This document shows positions 51,797-59,744 of a DNA stretch of 64,000 nucleotides, one piece after another. A program made the translations under genes and the position numbers. The DNA comes from Agilicoccus flavus (GTDB lineage: Bacteria; Actinomycetota; Actinomycetes; Actinomycetales; Dermatophilaceae): NCBI RefSeq assembly GCF_014857905.1, contig NZ_JACYXE010000001.1, positions 310,001-374,000 of the forward strand. The letters run 5' to 3'. Under the pieces are notes generated by a model. The model ran no database searches, was not told where the DNA came from, and was given only the letters and a program-made list of their open reading frames with translations. Each line of letters begins with the position of its first letter. Positions within the stretch are counted from its first letter, which is position 1.

Positions 51797-51946
51797 GTTC
51801 GGACTCCTCCTCGGGGCGACGCCGACGCGACGTCGATGTCGTGGGCGCTCGCCACCGTACCGCGCGCCCGGCCCACCTCGGCGAGCACCCACCCCCAAGC
51901 CGGGCCGTTGACCTGCGGTTCTTCGCGGTGGACCCACATCGTTCGA

Positions 51947-51962
51947 CTCGAACCGGTTCGAG
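51947..51962. promoter_or_regulatory. 16-bp perfect palindrome upstream of the acyl-CoA dehydrogenase
   Basis: CTCGAACCGGTTCGAG lies 151 bases upstream of the dehydrogenase start and 19 bases after the stop of the GH13 gene. It could be an operator (a TetR- or GntR-like site) or part of a terminator. The TTCGA core resembles a tRNA T-arm, but no tRNA surrounds it. Confidence 0.35.
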
Positions 51963-51980
51963 GCGGCGTGACGTCCCGGC

Positions 51981-53792
51981 TCACTCGTCCTGGGAGTACA
52001 CGAGCGCGGCGTACGCGCCGACGTCCACCGCCGCCCACTGGGGACGGCCGTCCGTCCACCCGGGCGCGGACCGCAGGTCGCCGGCGTGCACCCCGCCGAA
52101 GCCGTCGCCGTACACGGCCGCGTCGGTGTTGCAACGCAGCCGCCACCGGCCGGCCCGCGGCAGCCCGATGCCGTAGCCGGTGACCGGCCTCGTCGTGAGG
52201 TTGACGACGACGAGGGTGTCGTCCCGCGGGCCGCCGCGCCGCCACCGGTGGAACGCGAGGATCTTGCGGTCGTCGTCGACCCGGACGAGGCGGGTGTGGG
52301 CCCCGCTCAGCCCGCCGGTCACCCCCTCGAGGTTCCGGCGCAGCGCGACGAGGTGCCGGACGAGGTGCAGGAACCCGGCGTGGCGGTGGGCCTTGGACCA
52401 GTCGAGGGGGCGGCGATCGTCGAACCAGCCGTCCTCGAGAACGTCCTGACCCTGGAACAGCAGCGGCATCCCCGCGCTCGTCATCGTCAGCGCGATGCCG
52501 AGGGCGGCGCGTTTGCGCGCGTGCCACGAGTCCGCGGCGCCGGGCGTGATCGATTCAGGGACTCGGCTCTTGCCGTTGGCCACCTCGTCGTGGGACTCGG
52601 TGAACACGACGCGCTCGTGGGCGGCACGCAGGTCGTGGCCGACGACGGCGGCGGCCACCGCGTGCACGTCGCGGTCGGCGTCGTGGGCGGCCTCGAGGGC
52701 GGCGCGCACCGGGTGGACGAAGCCGGCGTCCCACTGCGAGTGGAAGCCGAGCCCGCCCTGCGCGCTCGGGGCGGTGACGGCGGGGTCGCGCTGCATGTCC
52801 TCGGAGACGAGGATCTTCCACGGCTGGCGGGAGCGGATGTCGTCGGTCAGCGCGGCGAGGTGGCGGTGGCCGGCCCCGATCCGCTGCCCCGGGTCGCGCA
52901 CATCGCCCCAGCGGGACCGCACGTAGTTCGTGCCGTCGAACCGCAGGCCGTCGACGCGGAAGTCCTCGAGCCACATGATCGCGCTGTCGCGGAGGAAGTT
53001 GCGAACGGCCTTGCGGCCGTAGTCGGGCCGCGTCGCGCCCCACGGGGTCTGCGCCCGGGCGTCGTTGTAGAAGTAGATCCCGCCGTAGCCGCGGCGGTGC
53101 CATCCGTCGAAGCGCCACAGGTCGAGGTCGGTCGGCCCGAGGTGGTTGTGCACGACGTCGAGGAGCACGGCGATGCCCCTCTCGTGGGCCGCGCGCACGA
53201 ACCGTGCGAAGGCGTACGGGCCGCCGTAGGAGCTCTCGATCGCGAACACGTGGGAGGGGTTGTACCCCCAGCTCGCCGTGCCGGCGAACTCGAAGGGCGG
53301 CATGACCTCGACGGCGTTGACCCCCAGCCAGGCGAGGTGGTCGAGCCGACCGACGGCCGTGTCGAAGGTGCCGCCGCCGGGGCCGTCCGCCGCGAACGTG
53401 CCCACGTGCATCTCGTAGACGACGAGGTCGTCCCAGCCCGGCATGACGAAGTCCCCGCCGCCCCAGTCGAACCGGCCCGGGTCGAGGACGACGGCGTTGC
53501 CGCGGGAGTGGGTCACCTGCCGGGCGAACGGGTCGATCCGCCACAGGTAGGGGCCGCCCCGCCGCACGAGGACGCGGTACTCCGACCCGACGTCGGCGCC
53601 GGGCACGAACCCCGACCACGTGCCCGAGGTCGCGTGGTCGGGGGCCAGCGGGGTCTTGCGGGCCCGGTCCCAGCCGCAGAAGTCGCCCACGACGGCGACG
53701 TTGCGGGCGTGCGGCGCCCACACGCGGAAGGTGACGCCCCCGTCGTGCGGCACGGCCCCCATGCCGGGGTGAGGTGAGGGGACCGCGGGCAC
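51981..53792 (-). CDS. GH13 alpha-glucan enzyme (branching enzyme/maltooligosyltrehalose hydrolase type)
   Basis: A 603-residue GH13 protein. An N-terminal CBM48 domain (residues about 15-95: VTFRVWAPHARNVAVVGDFC) precedes the (beta/alpha)8 domain with the four conserved regions: DVVHNHLGP, GLRFDGTNYVR (nucleophile Asp), KILVSEDMQRD (acid Glu) and FTESHDEVANG. A C-terminal beta domain ends the protein. It is similar to 1,4-alpha-glucan branching enzymes and to maltooligosyltrehalose trehalohydrolase; specificity is uncertain. The start is GTG at 53792, with only a weak ribosome site. Confidence 0.83.
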   Translation of the reverse strand: MPAVPSPHPGMGAVPHDGGVTFRVWAPHARNVAVVGDFCGWDRARKTPLAPDHATSGTWSGFVPGADVGSEYRVLVRRGGPYLWRIDPFARQVTHSRGNAVVLDPGRFDWGGGDFVMPGWDDLVVYEMHVGTFAADGPGGGTFDTAVGRLDHLAWLGVNAVEVMPPFEFAGTASWGYNPSHVFAIESSYGGPYAFARFVRAAHERGIAVLLDVVHNHLGPTDLDLWRFDGWHRRGYGGIYFYNDARAQTPWGATRPDYGRKAVRNFLRDSAIMWLEDFRVDGLRFDGTNYVRSRWGDVRDPGQRIGAGHRHLAALTDDIRSRQPWKILVSEDMQRDPAVTAPSAQGGLGFHSQWDAGFVHPVRAALEAAHDADRDVHAVAAAVVGHDLRAAHERVVFTESHDEVANGKSRVPESITPGAADSWHARKRAALGIALTMTSAGMPLLFQGQDVLEDGWFDDRRPLDWSKAHRHAGFLHLVRHLVALRRNLEGVTGGLSGAHTRLVRVDDDRKILAFHRWRRGGPRDDTLVVVNLTTRPVTGYGIGLPRAGRWRLRCNTDAAVYGDGFGGVHAGDLRSAPGWTDGRPQWAAVDVGAYAALVYSQDE

Positions 53793-53867
53793 CCGCGGAA
53801 GTGTACGGACAGCCCCGTGCGCCGGGCGCGGCCGGCCCGAGCCCCGGCGGGTCCGCTGCGGCGCGCT

Positions 53868-54938
53868 CTACTCGGCCATGGCCGACAGGCCGCCGGTGAG
53901 CCAGGTGCGCAGCCGCCGGAGGGCCTCCTGCCCGTGGGGGTTGCTCGGGTCGTTGAGGGGCGCGTGCCTCGCCCCGGCCAGCACGTCCTGCGGGACCGGC
54001 ACCCGGGCGTCGCGGAGGCGCTCGACGAACGGTTCGCTCGCCCGCCGCAGGCCGTCCAGGCCGCACGTGAGCACGTACGTCGGCGGGAGGCCGGCCGGGT
54101 CGGCGAGCCCCGGGGAGACGTACGGGTCCTCCAGGGACGCCGAGCCCGCCCAGTTCTCCATCATCTCGCGGACCCACTCGTCGGAGACGAGGTCGACCGT
54201 CGCCAGCTCGGCCGCCACCCGCGGCGGGGCGGGCGGCAGGTGCGGCTGGAGCACGGGGTAGCCGAGGTAGAGCGAGGCCGGCAGGGGCAGGCCCTCGTCG
54301 CGCAGGCGCAGCGTCGCGCCGGCGACGAGGCACGCTCCGGCGCTCCCGCCGCCGAGGTGCAGGCGGTCGGGGTCCACGCCCAGCTCGTCGGCGTGGGCGC
54401 GCGCCCACCGCCACGCGGTGAGGACGTCGTCCTGCGGCTGGGGGTAGTGCACGCCGTCGATGCACATGCGGTAGTCGGCCGAGACCACGGGGATGCCCGC
54501 CGCGGCCAGCTCGATCGCCGGCCAGTGCGCCTCCTGCGCGTCGAGACCGCCGAGGACGAACGCGCCGCCGTGCACCCAGACGAAGCCGGCCCGGGCCGTG
54601 GGGGCGTCGGCCGGCGGTCGGTAGACGCGGATGCGGAGGCGCCCATCGGCGTCGTCGACGACGTCGTGGACCCGCACCGCCCGCAGGTCCGGGCGCTGCG
54701 CGAGCAGCCGCTCCTGCCAGCGCCTCCCGTCGGGGATCCCGCCGGCGGCGCCCACGATCCGCAGCACGTCGCCGAAGGGCGGCGGGGCGGCACTGACCCC
54801 GCCCACGGTGTGGTCCAACAGTCGTTCCCGCACCGGCCCGGGCAACGCCTTGAGGAGGCGCAGGGCGGAGCCGAGCGCGACGAACCGGGCGCTGCCACCC
54901 CTGCGGGGAAGCGGTCGTTCGGTCGGGGTGTCGCTCAT
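53868..54938 (-). CDS. Alpha/beta hydrolase, hormone-sensitive-lipase family esterase
   Basis: A 356-residue esterase of the HSL (BAH) family. The oxyanion-hole motif is VWVHGGAFVLGG (near residue 122), the nucleophile elbow GGGSAGACL (near 195), the Asp lies in CGLDGLRRASE and the His in AGARHAPLND. These enzymes hydrolyse short-chain esters or lactones. The ATG at 54938 follows GAGGGA. The mRNA leader would contain strong hairpins (see 54961 onward). No operon partner downstream; the GH13 gene overlaps nothing here. Confidence 0.85.
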   Translation of the reverse strand: MSDTPTERPLPRRGGSARFVALGSALRLLKALPGPVRERLLDHTVGGVSAAPPPFGDVLRIVGAAGGIPDGRRWQERLLAQRPDLRAVRVHDVVDDADGRLRIRVYRPPADAPTARAGFVWVHGGAFVLGGLDAQEAHWPAIELAAAGIPVVSADYRMCIDGVHYPQPQDDVLTAWRWARAHADELGVDPDRLHLGGGSAGACLVAGATLRLRDEGLPLPASLYLGYPVLQPHLPPAPPRVAAELATVDLVSDEWVREMMENWAGSASLEDPYVSPGLADPAGLPPTYVLTCGLDGLRRASEPFVERLRDARVPVPQDVLAGARHAPLNDPSNPHGQEALRRLRTWLTGGLSAMAE

Positions 54939-54960
54939 CCTGGGTCCCTCCGGCTGCCGG

Positions 54961-54980
54961 CGCGACCGGGTCCGGTCGCG
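54961..54980 (-). promoter_or_regulatory. Perfect hairpin in the esterase leader
   Basis: CGCGACCGG-GT-CCGGTCGCG, 9-bp arms, 23 bases upstream of the esterase start codon. If transcribed it would form a very stable stem near the ribosome site. Confidence 0.45.
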
Positions 54981-55006
54981 GAGGTCGCCCTCGCCCCGCA
55001 CGGGTC

Positions 55007-55035
55007 GGCGCCCGCGGACCGGGCCTGCGGGCGCC
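55007..55035 (-). promoter_or_regulatory. Second perfect hairpin upstream of the esterase gene
   Basis: GGCGCCCGC and GCGGGCGCC form a 9-bp perfect stem with an 11-base loop between the SRPBCC stop and the esterase start. Confidence 0.45.
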
Positions 55036-55084
55036 ACCCGCCCCACGGTACGGAACCCCGCCGGCTCCCGGCGCGGCGGACGGG

Positions 55085-55108
55085 CCGCCGACGACACCTC
55101 GTCGGCGG
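55085..55108 (-). terminator. Terminator hairpin after the SRPBCC gene
   Basis: CCGCCGACGA-CACC-TCGTCGGCGG, a perfect 10-bp stem starting 18 bases after the SRPBCC stop. The best placed of the three stems to end transcription of the ArsR/SRPBCC operon. Confidence 0.6.
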
Positions 55109-55126
55109 ACCGTCGCGCGACGCGGC

Positions 55127-55651
55127 TCAGGACCCGGAGCCCGCCATCTGCCGGCCGGTCTCCAGGTAGGTCTTGAGGCCGGCGAGGATCCACGGCCAGC
55201 CGCCGCCGCCCTGGGCCGCGTCGCCGGAGCCCTCGATGTCGCGGGCCGTGTTCTGGGCGCCCGAGCAGTCGTGGGTGAGCGTCAGGCCGGTGAGCGGGCC
55301 GTCGTACTCGGTGAGTTCCCAGGTGAGGGTCGTCTCCTCGTTGTGCCAGGCGGCGATCCAGGTCTGGACGAGCCGGCGCGGCGGGTCGGCCTCGATGACC
55401 TTGCCGGTGGCGGCGACGTCGCCCATGCCCATCTGCTTCATCTCGGCGGTCGTGTGGCTGACGTAGTCGCCGCCCGCGGTCAGGTCGTAGGAGACCTCGC
55501 CGCCGTAGCCGTACTTGACGCTGAACTCGGGGCTCGTGATCGCGTCCCAGACCTGCTGCGCCGGGGCCTCGATGTAGACCCGGAAGACCTGCAGCTCGTC
55601 GGCGGTACGGTCGCTTCCCTCGGTCATGGTGCGGACGTCGGTGCCGCTCAT
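55127..55651 (-). CDS. SRPBCC (AHSA1-like) domain protein
   Basis: A 174-residue START/Bet v1-fold protein of the AHSA1 group (RVYIEAPAQQVWDAIT, GGEVSYDLTAGGDYVSHTT, LTLTHDCSGA). The fold binds hydrophobic ligands in a cavity; no enzyme activity is assured. It overlaps the ArsR regulator gene by 4 bp, the common arrangement of ArsR plus SRPBCC pairs in actinobacteria, so it is co-regulated with it. GGAGGA precedes the ATG. Confidence 0.82.
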   Translation of the reverse strand: MSGTDVRTMTEGSDRTADELQVFRVYIEAPAQQVWDAITSPEFSVKYGYGGEVSYDLTAGGDYVSHTTAEMKQMGMGDVAATGKVIEADPPRRLVQTWIAAWHNEETTLTWELTEYDGPLTGLTLTHDCSGAQNTARDIEGSGDAAQGGGGWPWILAGLKTYLETGRQMAGSGS

Positions 55652-55977
55652 GGTGATTCCTCCAGCTGGCGTTTGAGATCGGTGAGTGCGGTGACGTGGT
55701 GCTGCGTGTACTTGTCGATCCACCGGTCGTGGATCAACCGGATCGGGACCGGATTGAGGTAGTGCAGCTTCTCCCGGCCCTGCTTGCACGTGACGACGAG
55801 ATCGGCCTGCTCGAGGAGTCGGAGGTGCTTGGCCACCCCGAAGCGGGTCATCTCGGTGCGCTGCGCCACGACCTGCTCGAGATCGCCGAGGCTGCGCCCG
55901 CCCTGGACGAACAGCGCGTCGAGGAGCAGCCGCCGCGTCGGGTCGGCCAACGCCTTGAACACGAGGTCGTCGTCCAT
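55648..55977 (-). CDS. ArsR family helix-turn-helix regulator
   Basis: A 109-residue winged-helix regulator (MDDDLVFKALADPTRRLLLD opening, recognition helix around TRFGVAKHLRLLEQADLV). The Cys-rich metal box of arsenic-type members is absent: only one Cys, in VVTCKQGRE. It belongs to the metal-independent group paired with SRPBCC proteins. A perfect 20-bp palindrome lies 12 bases upstream of the ATG and TATTCT lies 6 bases before it, suggesting a leaderless, self-repressed promoter. Confidence 0.83.
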   Translation of the reverse strand: MDDDLVFKALADPTRRLLLDALFVQGGRSLGDLEQVVAQRTEMTRFGVAKHLRLLEQADLVVTCKQGREKLHYLNPVPIRLIHDRWIDKYTQHHVTALTDLKRQLEESP

Positions 55978-55988
55978 GGCACCAGAAT

Positions 55989-56008
55989 AGGTGACCAAAA
56001 GGTCACCT
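55989..56008. promoter_or_regulatory. ArsR operator
   Basis: AGGTGACC-AAAA-GGTCACCT, perfect 8-bp arms, located 12 bases before the ArsR start and just upstream of the presumed TATTCT -10 box on the minus strand. Classic position for autorepression; the divergent gene at 56062 could share it. Confidence 0.65.
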
Positions 56009-56061
56009 GTCTAGGATTCGGAGTCACTTCGTTCCCGCCGGGGACGTGTCACGCTGGCGGC

Positions 56062-56460
56062 ATGCCGATCCCGTTGGGAGTCACGAGGTTCAACAAGCGC
56101 TACCTCAACCGCGTCATGCGCCACCTCGTCGGGCACGGCCCGTTCGTGGAGCTGGAGCACGTCGGCCGCCGGACCGGGACGGTCCGGCGGGTCCCGCTGT
56201 GCGGCTTCCTCGACGAGGACCGCACCACGGTCACGTGCGCGCTCACCTACGGCCCGCGGGTGGACTGGTACCGCAACGTCGTCGCCGCCGGGGGCGGCCG
56301 GATGCGGGTCGGCGAGCACATCCTCACCCTCGGCCCGCCGCGCACGCTCGACCCGGCGGTGGGCCTGGCCCGGATGCCCGCCCCGGCGCGGGTGATCCTG
56401 CGGGCCGCGGGCGTCACCGACGTCGTCGAACTGCCGATCCTCGCGAGCGGAGGGCACTGA
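56062..56460 (+). CDS. Nitroreductase family deazaflavin-dependent oxidoreductase
   Basis: A 132-residue split-beta-barrel protein of the Ddn-like family that uses the deazaflavin cofactor F420. It shows the family segment GPFVELEHVGRRTGTVRRVP and a mid-region WYRNVVAAGGGRMRVG (typical WxxNLxAxP-like segment). Its reaction is unknown; relatives reduce quinones or nitro compounds. Divergent from ArsR across the palindrome at 55989. It fits an F420-producing actinobacterium. Confidence 0.78.
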   Translation: MPIPLGVTRFNKRYLNRVMRHLVGHGPFVELEHVGRRTGTVRRVPLCGFLDEDRTTVTCALTYGPRVDWYRNVVAAGGGRMRVGEHILTLGPPRTLDPAVGLARMPAPARVILRAAGVTDVVELPILASGGH

Positions 56461-56461
56461 C

Positions 56462-56482
56462 GGGCAGGGGCCGCCCCCGCCC
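56462..56482. terminator. Candidate bidirectional terminator
   Basis: GGGCAGGGG and CCCCCGCCC pair with one mismatch around a 3-base loop, just after the stop of the deazaflavin oxidoreductase and before the end of the convergent dehydrogenase gene. Confidence 0.4.
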
Positions 56483-56526
56483 GAACGGCGGAACCGGCCC
56501 CATCCCTCACGCTGCGGGCGACCGCG

Positions 56527-57822
56527 TCACCAGTTGGTCAGCGACCCGGCGAAGATCGCAGCGATGTCGTCCTCGGTCGGGGTCTTCGCGCACGTGGTCA
56601 GCAGCCGCTGCTGCTTCATCGTGCCGGGCACGAGGTCGGCGATGTCGGCCTCCGTGTACCCGACCGCCGAGATGCCGTTCGGGATGCCGATGTCGCGCAT
56701 GAGCCGGATGAGCGCGGTCGGGAGCTGCTCGCGGGCGTCGTCGAGCGTGTCCAGCTCCGGGTCGAGCAGCGCGGCCGCCCGCAGGTGGCGCTCGGGCGCC
56801 GCGTCGAAAGTGAACCTGAACGCCTCGGGCGCCGTCAGCGACACCGACTCCCCGTGCGGCACCATCGCCTCGTCCTGGGGGTAGTTGCGCGGGCGGTAGT
56901 CCTTGACGTTGCCGGCGATGGGGTACCCGTTCGCGTGCGGGATGTGCACACCCGCGTTGCCGAAGCCCATGCCCGCGAAGGTGGCGGCGAGCATCATGTC
57001 GCCGCGCGCGGCGACGTCCGCCCCGTGCGAGACGGCGGTGCGGAACGACTGCGCGAGCAGCGTCATCGCCTTCTCGCTCCACATGTCGGAGACAGGGTTG
57101 GAGCCGCAGTACGCGACCCGGTCCTGCGCCTGCTTGCGGGCGTGGTCGGAGTAGTACCGGGCCGTGTACGACTCGAGGGCGTGACAGACGATGTCCATGC
57201 CCGAGGCGGCGGTGACCTCGGGCGGCAGCGACATGGTCAGGACCGGGTCGACGATCGCCATCGTCGGGCGCAGGCGCCAGTGGCTGATGCCGGTCTTCAC
57301 CTTCATCGACAGCACGTCGAGGATGCACACCGCGGTGGACTCGGCGCCCGTGCCCGCGGTCGTCGGCACGGCGAACAGGGGCTTGAGCTGCCCGGACGGC
57401 GCCTTCCCCTCGCCGATGGGCTTGTTGAGGTAGTCGGTCAGCTCGCCGCCGTCGGTGATCATGAGGTTGACGGCCTTGGCCGTGTCGATGACCGAGCCGC
57501 CGCCGACGGCGACGTACGCGTCCCACGGTCCGCCCTCGCGCGCGAACTCCACGGCCGCGAGGAAGCTCGCGTCGGTCGGCTCGACGTGGACGTCGCCGTA
57601 CACCCGGCCGTCGATGCCCTGCTCGGCGAGGGAGTGGACGACCCGCTGCCCGAACCCGAGCCCGGCCAGCTTGGCGTCGGTGAGCACGAGAACGCGCTTC
57701 ACCCCGTACTGGGCGACGTCGACCCCGATCTCGTCGAGGGCGCCCGCGCCGAACTTCAACGGCGGCGCACCCCACGTGAAGATCGTCTCCTCGGTGAGGC
57801 CGTCGCTGGTCGGGGCGGTCAT
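56527..57822 (-). CDS. Hydroxyacid-oxoacid transhydrogenase (iron-containing alcohol dehydrogenase family)
   Basis: A 431-residue group III alcohol dehydrogenase. It resembles the eukaryotic hydroxyacid-oxoacid transhydrogenase (ADHFE1) over its length: LKFGAGALDEIG, VEPTDASFLAAVEFA, YVAVGGGSVIDTAKAVNL, VPTTAGTGAESTAV, CHALESYTARYYS, GSNPVSDMW and FGNAGVHIPHANGYPI. His residues in the last two bind iron. It would transfer hydride between hydroxy acids such as 4-hydroxybutyrate and 2-oxoglutarate, or act as a dehydrogenase. AAGGAG precedes the ATG at 57822. Confidence 0.85.
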   Translation of the reverse strand: MTAPTSDGLTEETIFTWGAPPLKFGAGALDEIGVDVAQYGVKRVLVLTDAKLAGLGFGQRVVHSLAEQGIDGRVYGDVHVEPTDASFLAAVEFAREGGPWDAYVAVGGGSVIDTAKAVNLMITDGGELTDYLNKPIGEGKAPSGQLKPLFAVPTTAGTGAESTAVCILDVLSMKVKTGISHWRLRPTMAIVDPVLTMSLPPEVTAASGMDIVCHALESYTARYYSDHARKQAQDRVAYCGSNPVSDMWSEKAMTLLAQSFRTAVSHGADVAARGDMMLAATFAGMGFGNAGVHIPHANGYPIAGNVKDYRPRNYPQDEAMVPHGESVSLTAPEAFRFTFDAAPERHLRAAALLDPELDTLDDAREQLPTALIRLMRDIGIPNGISAVGYTEADIADLVPGTMKQQRLLTTCAKTPTEDDIAAIFAGSLTNW

Positions 57823-57949
57823 GGTGACTCCTTCGTCGTGGGTGCGCATCGGTCGCTTCCGGCAACCTTGCACCCGAGGGCCCGTTCGGCAACAGCGCCA
57901 CGGCCCGATCGACACCCCCGAGGGCGAGGAGTCGACGGGCGGGGGTCGG

Positions 57950-58957
57950 TCAGGCGACGACGTCCGCCTCGCCGGGGGCGGACAGGGTGAGGATGCAGCG
58001 TTCGACGAGGTCGTGATCGTCGACCCGGTCCTCCAGCGCCTCCAGGCGGACGGCGAGGACGGACTCCCGGTCGTCGGCGGACAGGTCGACCGCGGCCACC
58101 ACGAGCAGTTTGGAGGGGCCCACCCACTCCAGGTGGAGGAACGTGACCCGGTCGACGTCGGGGTGGCGCAGGAGGAGGTCGAGCGCCTGTCGGCGCAGCG
58201 CCGGACGGGCCGCTTGCCCGACGAGGAACTGGCCGTTCCGGACGATGAGGAGGATGGCGACGACGCCGAGCAACACCCCGACGAGGATCGAGCCGATCGC
58301 GTCGTAGATCGCGTCGCCCGTCACCTCGTGGGCGGCGATGCCCCCGGCGGCCAGGAGGATGCCGAGCAACGCGGCCAGGTCCTCGAAGAAGACGGCCCGC
58401 AGCGTGGTCTCCGAGGTGGACAGGACGAAGTGCAGGGGCCGCAGTCCGTAGTGGCGGGCCTGGCTGCGGGTCTGGCGGACGGCCTGGATGAACGACGTGC
58501 CCTCGAGGACGAAGGCGATCGCGAGCACGACGTAGGCGACGGTGTAGTTCGTCTCCTCCTCGGCCGCGCCGAGCTGGCCGATGCCGTGGCTGATCGAGAG
58601 GATCGACCCGGCCGTGAAGAGGCCGAACGCGGCGACCATCGCCCAGACGTAGGCCTCGCGGCCGTAGCCGAACGGGTGCCGGTCGTCGCGCGGTTTCTCG
58701 CTGCGCCGCTCGGCGATGAGCAGGAAGATCTCGTTGCCGGTGTCCGCCCAGGAGTGCGCGGCCTCCGCGACCATCGACGCCGAACCGGTGATCATGGCCG
58801 CGACGGTCTTGGCGACAGCGATGAGGGTGTTGGCCGCGAGCGCGACGAGCACGGTGACGATGCTCTCGCCGCCGGGCTTCTTCCCGCCGGACGAGAGGGC
58901 GTCGGTCGTGGATGAGGGCGTCGGGGGCGTCGTGCCGCCGGCCGGGGAGTCGGTCAC
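57950..58957 (-). CDS. Cation diffusion facilitator family transporter
   Basis: A 335-residue CDF metal exporter with six membrane helices. The transport site is visible as AEAAHSWADTGNE (HxxxD in helix 2) and RAVFFEDLAALLG (helix 5, FEDxxA in place of the usual HxxxD; its acidic pair differs from Zn/Cd exporters). A cytoplasmic dimerisation domain follows residue 240. GTG at 58957 is the likely start, since upstream codons are antisense to the Ohr region. The metal may be Fe, Mn or Co rather than Zn. Confidence 0.83.
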   Translation of the reverse strand: MTDSPAGGTTPPTPSSTTDALSSGGKKPGGESIVTVLVALAANTLIAVAKTVAAMITGSASMVAEAAHSWADTGNEIFLLIAERRSEKPRDDRHPFGYGREAYVWAMVAAFGLFTAGSILSISHGIGQLGAAEEETNYTVAYVVLAIAFVLEGTSFIQAVRQTRSQARHYGLRPLHFVLSTSETTLRAVFFEDLAALLGILLAAGGIAAHEVTGDAIYDAIGSILVGVLLGVVAILLIVRNGQFLVGQAARPALRRQALDLLLRHPDVDRVTFLHLEWVGPSKLLVVAAVDLSADDRESVLAVRLEALEDRVDDHDLVERCILTLSAPGEADVVA

Positions 58958-59082
58958 GGGCTCGACGGTAGTCCGCGGCCCGACCGGGCGCGCAGGGGAG
59001 AACGCCGCGCGCTCGGAATCCTCGACCCGGCGCCCGTGTTGGCACCCACGCAGGAACATCCCACCGATACGAGGAGGACCGC

Positions 59083-59511
59083 ATGCCCCACGAGTCCGTG
59101 AACGAGACCCTGTACACGATCGCCGCGAGCGCCCAGGGCGGCCGCGAGGGCAAGGTGACCAGCGAGGACGGCGTCGTCGATCTCCCGCTGGGCAAGCCCG
59201 GCAGCACGAGCAACCCCAAGGCCAACCCCGAGACGCTGTTCGCCGCCGGCTACGCGGCGTGCTTCAACGGGGCGCTCAACCTCGTCGCCTCGCAGGAGGG
59301 CCTCGACACCAGCGGCTCCACGACGACGGCCGACGTCACCTTCGGCAAGACCGACTCCGGATTCGGCCTCGCGGTGGCGCTGACCTCGACCATCCCCGGC
59401 GTCGACGCCGACAAGGCGCAGGCCCTCGCGGAGAAGGCTCACGAGTTCTGCCCCTACTCCAAGGCGACGCGCGGCAACATCGACGTCACCGTCGCGGGCG
59501 TCCCCGCCTGA
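59083..59511 (+). CDS. ohr: Organic hydroperoxide resistance protein (OsmC/Ohr)
   Basis: A 142-residue thiol peroxidase that reduces organic hydroperoxides. The two redox cysteines are Cys60 (GYAACFNGAL) and Cys123 (HEFCPYSKATRGNIDV), and the opening NETLYTIAASAQGGREG is typical. Length is normal for Ohr. GAGGAGGA precedes the ATG. Divergent from the CDF exporter; no OhrR regulator is adjacent. A strong hairpin follows at 59551. Confidence 0.9.
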   Translation: MPHESVNETLYTIAASAQGGREGKVTSEDGVVDLPLGKPGSTSNPKANPETLFAAGYAACFNGALNLVASQEGLDTSGSTTTADVTFGKTDSGFGLAVALTSTIPGVDADKAQALAEKAHEFCPYSKATRGNIDVTVAGVPA

Positions 59512-59550
59512 GCGAGCGCGCTCTTCGCGTCGCCCACCGACGCCGCGTGC

Positions 59551-59582
59551 GACCGCCTCGGGCCTGAGGGCCCGGGGCGGTC
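59551..59582. terminator. Terminator hairpin after ohr
   Basis: GACCGCCTCGGGCC and GGCCCGGGGCGGTC form a 14-bp stem with one mismatch and a TGAG loop, 40 bases after the ohr stop. It may also serve the convergent S9 operon. Confidence 0.65.
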
Positions 59583-59604
59583 GCTCCCGTAGGGCCCGGT
59601 GAAC

Positions 59605-59739
59605 TCACGAAACGGGAGCGGCGCGAACCTGGTCGAGCGACGGACGAACACCGTCATCATCGGCTCGGGCCGCTCGGTAGGCGGTGACGTCCTGGGCCAT
59701 CTCGAACTCTTGGAGAGCCTCGAGGTCGGGGGGCGCGCC
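59605..59739 (-). pseudogene. Possible antitoxin C-terminal remnant
   Basis: About 44 codons directly downstream of the S9 peptidase stop, in another frame, ending MAQDVTAYRAARADDDGVRP then SLDQVRAAPVS. The composition (acidic, helix-forming, short) recalls C-termini of small type II antitoxins, but no start codon, ribosome site or partner toxin is evident. A chance open frame cannot be excluded. Confidence 0.25.
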
Positions 59740-59744
59740 GCCCG

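Noticed and set aside
51941-51965. A possible tRNA because of the GGTTCGA core.
   Set aside because: No acceptor, D or anticodon stems can be folded around it and there is no CCA; it is only a palindrome.
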